Of a DNA stretch of 64,000 bases, positions 59,194-64,000 are shown piece by piece. The position numbers were made by a program, and so were the translations under genes. The stretch is taken from assembly GCA_914767715.1 (NCBI GenBank), contig OU612075.1, positions 10,602,001-10,666,000 of the forward strand. Reading direction: 5' to 3'. Position 1 is the stretch's first letter. Each line of letters begins with the position of its first letter. The DNA is from Membranipora membranacea. Its lineage: Eukaryota; Bryozoa; Gymnolaemata; Cheilostomatida; Membraniporidae. The notes under the pieces were generated by a model that saw nothing but the letters and a program-made list of their open reading frames with translations, was not told where the DNA came from and searched no databases.

Positions 59194-62100
59194 TTAAAGA
59201 GATTAACTAGATACAGACTGTCAACAGCGCCAGCACTTGTTTATTCACCGATATGTCAACAACTACTCAAAACTAATGACCCAGGAAAAAGGTTTGTGTG
59301 AATGAGATTGTGTGATTAGCAAGCTAGAAGTGCTGTTCACAAATTGACAACCATTTTGACATGAAATACTTCATATACTCAATATTTCTGAGCAATCACT
59401 TTACCAAATATTATCTTGTCTGTTTTAGATTAAGTGATGGGTAGGTTTGATGCATGATAAAAGCCCTCACTCCCTCCGCATCCGATAATAACAACCCCAA
59501 GTTAATTCAAAATTGTGTTTTGCATGATTAAACTTTAGGGCAATCAACGAACGTATATTTCAACCAGCATGAATCAGTTACAGCTTAGACATTCGCCCGA
59601 TCTGATCACCGCACACTATCCTGTCAGATAGACATTGAATGTGTGGTATTGAAAAAAAAGGATTTGTAAATTTTGTGTGAGTTATGTTAGTGAGAGTAGG
59701 GTTTGGCCAATCACTCAGCTATGATGTGGCAAGATTATATATCACTTCTAATTCGGTCATCGAAATAAATGTCTTGATTCGATTGTTGACTAGTTTTTAG
59801 AGATGAAATGGTGACATATGTACATAGCCTACCTTGATCCACGCCTTGGAAACAGAGTCTTATACGCTTTGCTTCACTTAGTTGGTCAAAGTTTGTTTGT
59901 GAAAGATTTTGCTGGCATTGTTAACTCTTTTAATCAGGCTCAATATATCTGTATGTAGGATGCACACTTTCAAAGGTGATGAGAATACTCTGTAAGGTGA
60001 ACAGATACTTCAACTTTGGCATATTGCTCCTCACTGTGTATGAAATAGTAAATAAGATGTGTCCATTAAATTTCATCCTAAATATTCAATCTTTAGTTAA
60101 TGCCGGGACGTCATAAATTGGTTCACAAATTTTATTGTTGTGATAACAACACTTCCATTCTCTTCTGCCGGCCTATGTCAGAGTGCAGTATTTTGTTTCA
60201 AACGTTAATGTTGTGGGTCGGTGGTAGTCAGCTTACGCTGTCCCTAAGACCAAATTGCAGCACTGTCCAAAAATCCGATCACTACGTAAAATAATTTTGG
60301 CTTTTTGCCATAATCAAACAAGCAGAATATTGAATTATCAGCACATATTGTATCATAATCGCCAATGTTTTAAACATGAAATCCAAGTTTTTCAGCTAGT
60401 AAACTCTGCATCACTGCACAATTCGCATTGAAAGTTGCAAACTTGATGAGAAGCAAGTTCTCCTACATATATGTCAAGATTTTGACAATTTTCTAGCTCA
60501 TAATTGACTCAACACCAATGATAACACCTTTCTACTACACGATCCATTAACACCACAACAACTAAATTAATGTCTTAGTAGTCAGTCCATCAAGCTTGTG
60601 AACCATATTGTCTAGGTTTATTATTAAGTCTATGGACTGACCATGTATTTGCTATTTAGCAGTTGTCTTACCAACATCAATGTAGGCACAACTCTTACTC
60701 ATATAACATTCGAGGCCATTTTGGTTGTTATAGGTTCTCTAGCTGCCTATTGACTTGATCATTGCTGCCCTTATTCGACATTGTTATATATCAGCCCAGA
60801 CCTTCCATCGAATATTTATCACCACTAAAATAGATGTCCTGATAAAAGTATCAATATCACATTTTGAACGCATTTACAATAAAAAACATTGATGAGAGGA
60901 GTTGAGACAAAGCTAGTTCTAACCTGCCGGTCTGTTACCAATTCGAGCAAAGGAAAGTCGGCGAATTAAATGCAGCAGACAAGAAGCCACATATATTGTC
61001 ATATTGTTGGTCGGATTTATAAACTAATATTAATAAAGAGGAAACTCCATCTTGCCTTTTATTATATCAAAGTTGGTATGGGTTTAATCGCATATCAACA
61101 ATAATAAATAGGAGAGACAATCCATATAAGTGCCACACTAATTCTAGGAATTAAAATCGTCTGCTCTTTGTTACAGAAGATATTAGACTGATTAGGTGAC
61201 TAAATCAGTACAGCTGGCTGCTTTTCACCAGTATTTTTTTTGTTGATGCTCTTTTTTCTTCACCCATGCTGTCCCTACTAATGTTGTCTGTTGGAACGAC
61301 GGATGAGAGAACAAAACTTAAACGGTCATCACTCCGTCTTATGGTGAGATAGATCTGGTAGTGTTGGGTCAAGAAGCACACACGATGATTTGGACATTAA
61401 TTTATTGATGTGATTACCTTTAATCACAACCTCAGCTTAACCAATTGCTGGTAAGAAATATTTCGAACGCCTATTGCAATTGTGACATGGACCAATAGTA
61501 GTTATTATAAAGATAACCTCACTATCAAAAGTGGCGTTAAATATTATGAACAGATATAGCGTAAGTAATCGGGATAGGAACCTAATAAGATAAATAAACA
61601 AAAGTTATGGAGTGGCACTAAATATGTAAATACCTTTTGCTATTGAAAATATACCAGGCTCTTAGTTTATAATGCTTTAATGTGGAAGTAGGATTTCCAG
61701 CAGGATTTCCATCCAACTACAGGTCAAGTGTTATAGAATATAAAATTGACTCTGGGGAGACTTTGAATTAAAAACAGGCTATCGTTCAGTTATTTATTAA
61801 ATTTTCGGACCCTTCATCAATTGTGTGAACGATTCAGGTAGGTATGTGCCTAATGTAAAAAATTAAAGATCGAGAGTTTTCAGCAATGAGATAGGAAGAA
61901 TTTTAGCCAAAAGCTTTGCACAATAATATGAGTTACCAAAGGCTTAGTTCCTTTTAAACTCAATTACTTTACACTGAGTGTATTTAATGCTGCTGCTAAG
62001 AGATAAGCAGCATGGTGAAACTATTGCATATGTTAAACCTCTTATCTTATCTTACTTGGTACACCAAATTTTAGCCGAGCATTGTGTATTCTGCTTCCCA

Positions 62101-62541
62101 CCTAAACAGTTTCATTTTTCTGGGTAAGTAAATCCTAGGCGAGTAATTCTTAACTTTGTCATGATTTTGTATGTCATTAGAATGCTTAACAGGATTCATG
62201 TAGGTCACCAATACAAATGTGGGTGTTAACCTAATAATCTGAGAGATCTCAGGACGTAAAACTATATATGAAAGCAGCAAAGTAGTGAGAGCTTGTAGGT
62301 GTCTGGAATTCGGAATCTAAAAATGGCTAGTATGACTCTAGCAGCTTTTATTTGATTGAAATGCCATTCAATTAACGAGTTTACATTCCATTACAAGGAT
62401 TCTCCACAGGCTATGAATGTATAGTGAGGCCCAGCTAGCCGAGTTTTGGCTCTCCCTACCGAAAAATCAGAGGCAACACATTGCTACCCATAGCTAACTT
62501 TTTGTTTTGGTTGCAGATTGTCGTATTGAAGTAAAGTAGTG
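59194..62541. repeat. Array spacer between copies E and F
   Basis: It is homologous to 51634-54743 along most of its length. Segment 61018-61303 is absent from the D/E spacer but has a relative near 38990-39180 upstream of copy C, so its absence is probably a deletion in the D/E spacer. Confidence 0.75.
60661..60694. repeat. GAGTTGTC hairpin repeat (divergent)
   Basis: AGTTGTCTTACCAACATCAA is followed by TAGGCACAACT. It is orthologous to 53146-53180. Confidence 0.5.
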
Positions 62542-63914
62542 ATGGAGAATACTCAGCTAACAGTCACCAGAGATACAGCCTGTGGATTCTGTGGGCTGAC
62601 ATTATATGAGATACAGGAACCAAGAGCTCTACCTCAATGTACTGAGTGTATCCAGTCAACTATCAGAACAAAGCGATAGAGTGCAAAGTAGGTAGGGCTA
62701 TTAGAGTCAATGTCTCCCAAATAAGTTCTGTGTTTGAATACTTTGGTGGTGCCAAGGCGCTTATTTTTTATTTGATTTTGTCATTGCTAGGCATAACAAT
62801 ATCCTTCACTTAGAGTAGATTTTGTTGCAGATGCATTGCGCAGAGGAAGTCCAGCAAATGATCCTCACACAACAGCATCTTAAGTCCAAGCGAATTATAT
62901 ATTTATAGGGAAACCTTCAAAGATATGAACCTCAGAGCACTACCCACAATTCCTGAGCACCTTGTACAGGAAGCGCTGTTAGATACAGAGTTAGGATCAC
63001 CATCAGCAAGAAGAGAAATTAATCGATGTGAGGGGTAGAAAGTCAAGGCTGTGGTCTTCTGTGCTGACTGTAAGAAAAGGTTATGTCACCAACATACTGA
63101 GGTAGGGACCCATAAACTGTAAGTCAGTATAGAAATATGTAAGTTTTTGTTTGTCTTGTGAAACTCATAAAAACAACTACAATACCCGACACTCATTGCC
63201 TAGTTGGGTGGCCTAATGGATAAGTTGAATTTTTATATTGGGAAAAATGATTTTTATCCTGGTTCTGAGTTTAAAATAATTACATACCTGAACAAAGTAA
63301 TTATATAATACCTTATGATTCGATGAGATAGTTTGTATTTATTTATACAGGAGCACTTGTTCCATATCAGCTATCATGTACTTCTGCCGATAGAAGACAA
63401 CCTGACACCAGAAAGATACGAGGTAGAAAGATGAAAGACTCACAAGAAGCATGTCCTTGAGGAGATTTGCAGGCATTGCAAAGAGCAGTTTTGTAGCAGA
63501 TGTGACATAAGAGGAACATCTATCGCTTTAAATGCAGCGAGAGATGAAAGTGAGTTTGCTAAGCAAGGTTGATATGGCCCTAGTAAAAGTTGATTGGAAC
63601 CCATCCTGTTTGATTGATTGATGGTTAGTTGTGAGTAGACGCTAGACCTGGTTATAGGCAATAATGAAGAGACACTAACGCCTTCACAAATTTAGTTTTC
63701 TGCTTTTGATAATAAAGCCGCATGCGGAAATAAAAACCCTCAGAAACGACGCTGTACTTTGAGTTGTTACATGCTTGTCATTTTAGGCCAAGGTCATGAG
63801 GTTGTCCCACTTAAAGATGTGACCGAAGAAATGAGGAATACACTACACAAGCTGTCACAGAATATCTTCCACAAGATAAAAAGATGTAGAGACACTGAAA
63901 AGTCTGGCTGGAGG
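62542..63914 (+). pseudogene. TRIM-like copy F, inactivated; runs toward the window edge
   Basis: The RING exon (62542-62691) has a 12-base deletion removing the CGH ligands, a 1-base deletion near 62653 and the same terminal CTGC loss as copy E. Exon 2 (62909-63101) replaces the first CNRC cysteine with Ile and has TAG near 63036. Exon 3 (63351-63567) has TGA in place of the first B-box-2 cysteine. Exon 4 starts at 63787 and is cut at about 63914, where it joins the intron-4 foldback, deleting the rest of the coiled-coil exon. It shares RING-exon damage with E, so those lesions predate their separation. Confidence 0.85.
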
Positions 63915-64000
63915 CTCCAATATGGGTTAGTGGCACAACATTCTCAACCACCCATTTCCACGGTGAAAATGGGTGGTTGATAATGTAATGCCACTACTTC
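63915..64000. repeat. Foldback element at the broken end of copy F
   Basis: CTCCAATATGGGTTAGTGGC and the following inverted stem match 41845 onward of copy C. It directly abuts exon-4 coding sequence, marking a deletion breakpoint. Confidence 0.7.

Overview
This is a eukaryotic, AT-rich animal window. Genes are split by GT-AG introns, coding exons are sparse, and mobile DNA is abundant. TRIM-NHL-like genes in tandem beside CR1/L2-like LINEs, a Ginger-like DNA transposon and tRNA-derived SINEs suggest an invertebrate, perhaps marine or lophotrochozoan. The species cannot be named from sequence alone.

Layout. (1) 1-4.6 kb: the 3' end of an unrecognised lysine/serine-rich gene, with exons at 1143-1260 and 1785-3335. 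(2) 4.6-24.6 kb and 38.5-64 kb: a tandem array of six related TRIM-like units, here called A to F, all on the + strand. The ancestral plan is seven coding exons: RING, B-box 1, B-box 2, two coiled-coil exons, one long beta-propeller/NHL-like exon and a short last exon. Only copy B (11429-19137, 638 codons plus stop) is open from start to stop. A is 5'-truncated; C, D, E and F carry stops, frameshifts, insertions or deletions. E is a mosaic of B/A-type and C/F-type sequence. (3) Copy B carries a 3.65-kb TIR element in intron 3, and a CR1/L2-like LINE lies just beyond its stop. (4) 24.6-38.5 kb breaks the array. It holds exons of an unidentified minus-strand gene, one of them split by a 6.84-kb Ginger-like transposon (27231-34072), then a 15-bp minisatellite and a scrambled LINE fragment. 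(5) 46.4-47.5 kb holds a gypsy-like polyprotein tail with a possible polypurine tract.

The most interesting object is the Ginger-like element. Its ~400-bp inverted repeats are flanked by a TGGTC duplication. Inside, six minus-strand exons join in phase into one gene: signal-peptide-like N-terminus, DDE integrase, OTU cysteine protease and F-box. A transposase fused to both a deubiquitinase-type and an SCF-adaptor-type domain is unusual, and I do not know of a described example. This copy is damaged by one in-frame TGA and probably by a (GT)n length change.

How parts interact: the TRIM units are predicted ubiquitin-ligase-type proteins, and the array is evolving by duplication, conversion and transposon attack. 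Several small inverted-repeat families (GAGTTGTC hairpins, an intron-4 foldback, a CTGCATTC foldback) and two tRNA-derived SINEs mark the order of these events.
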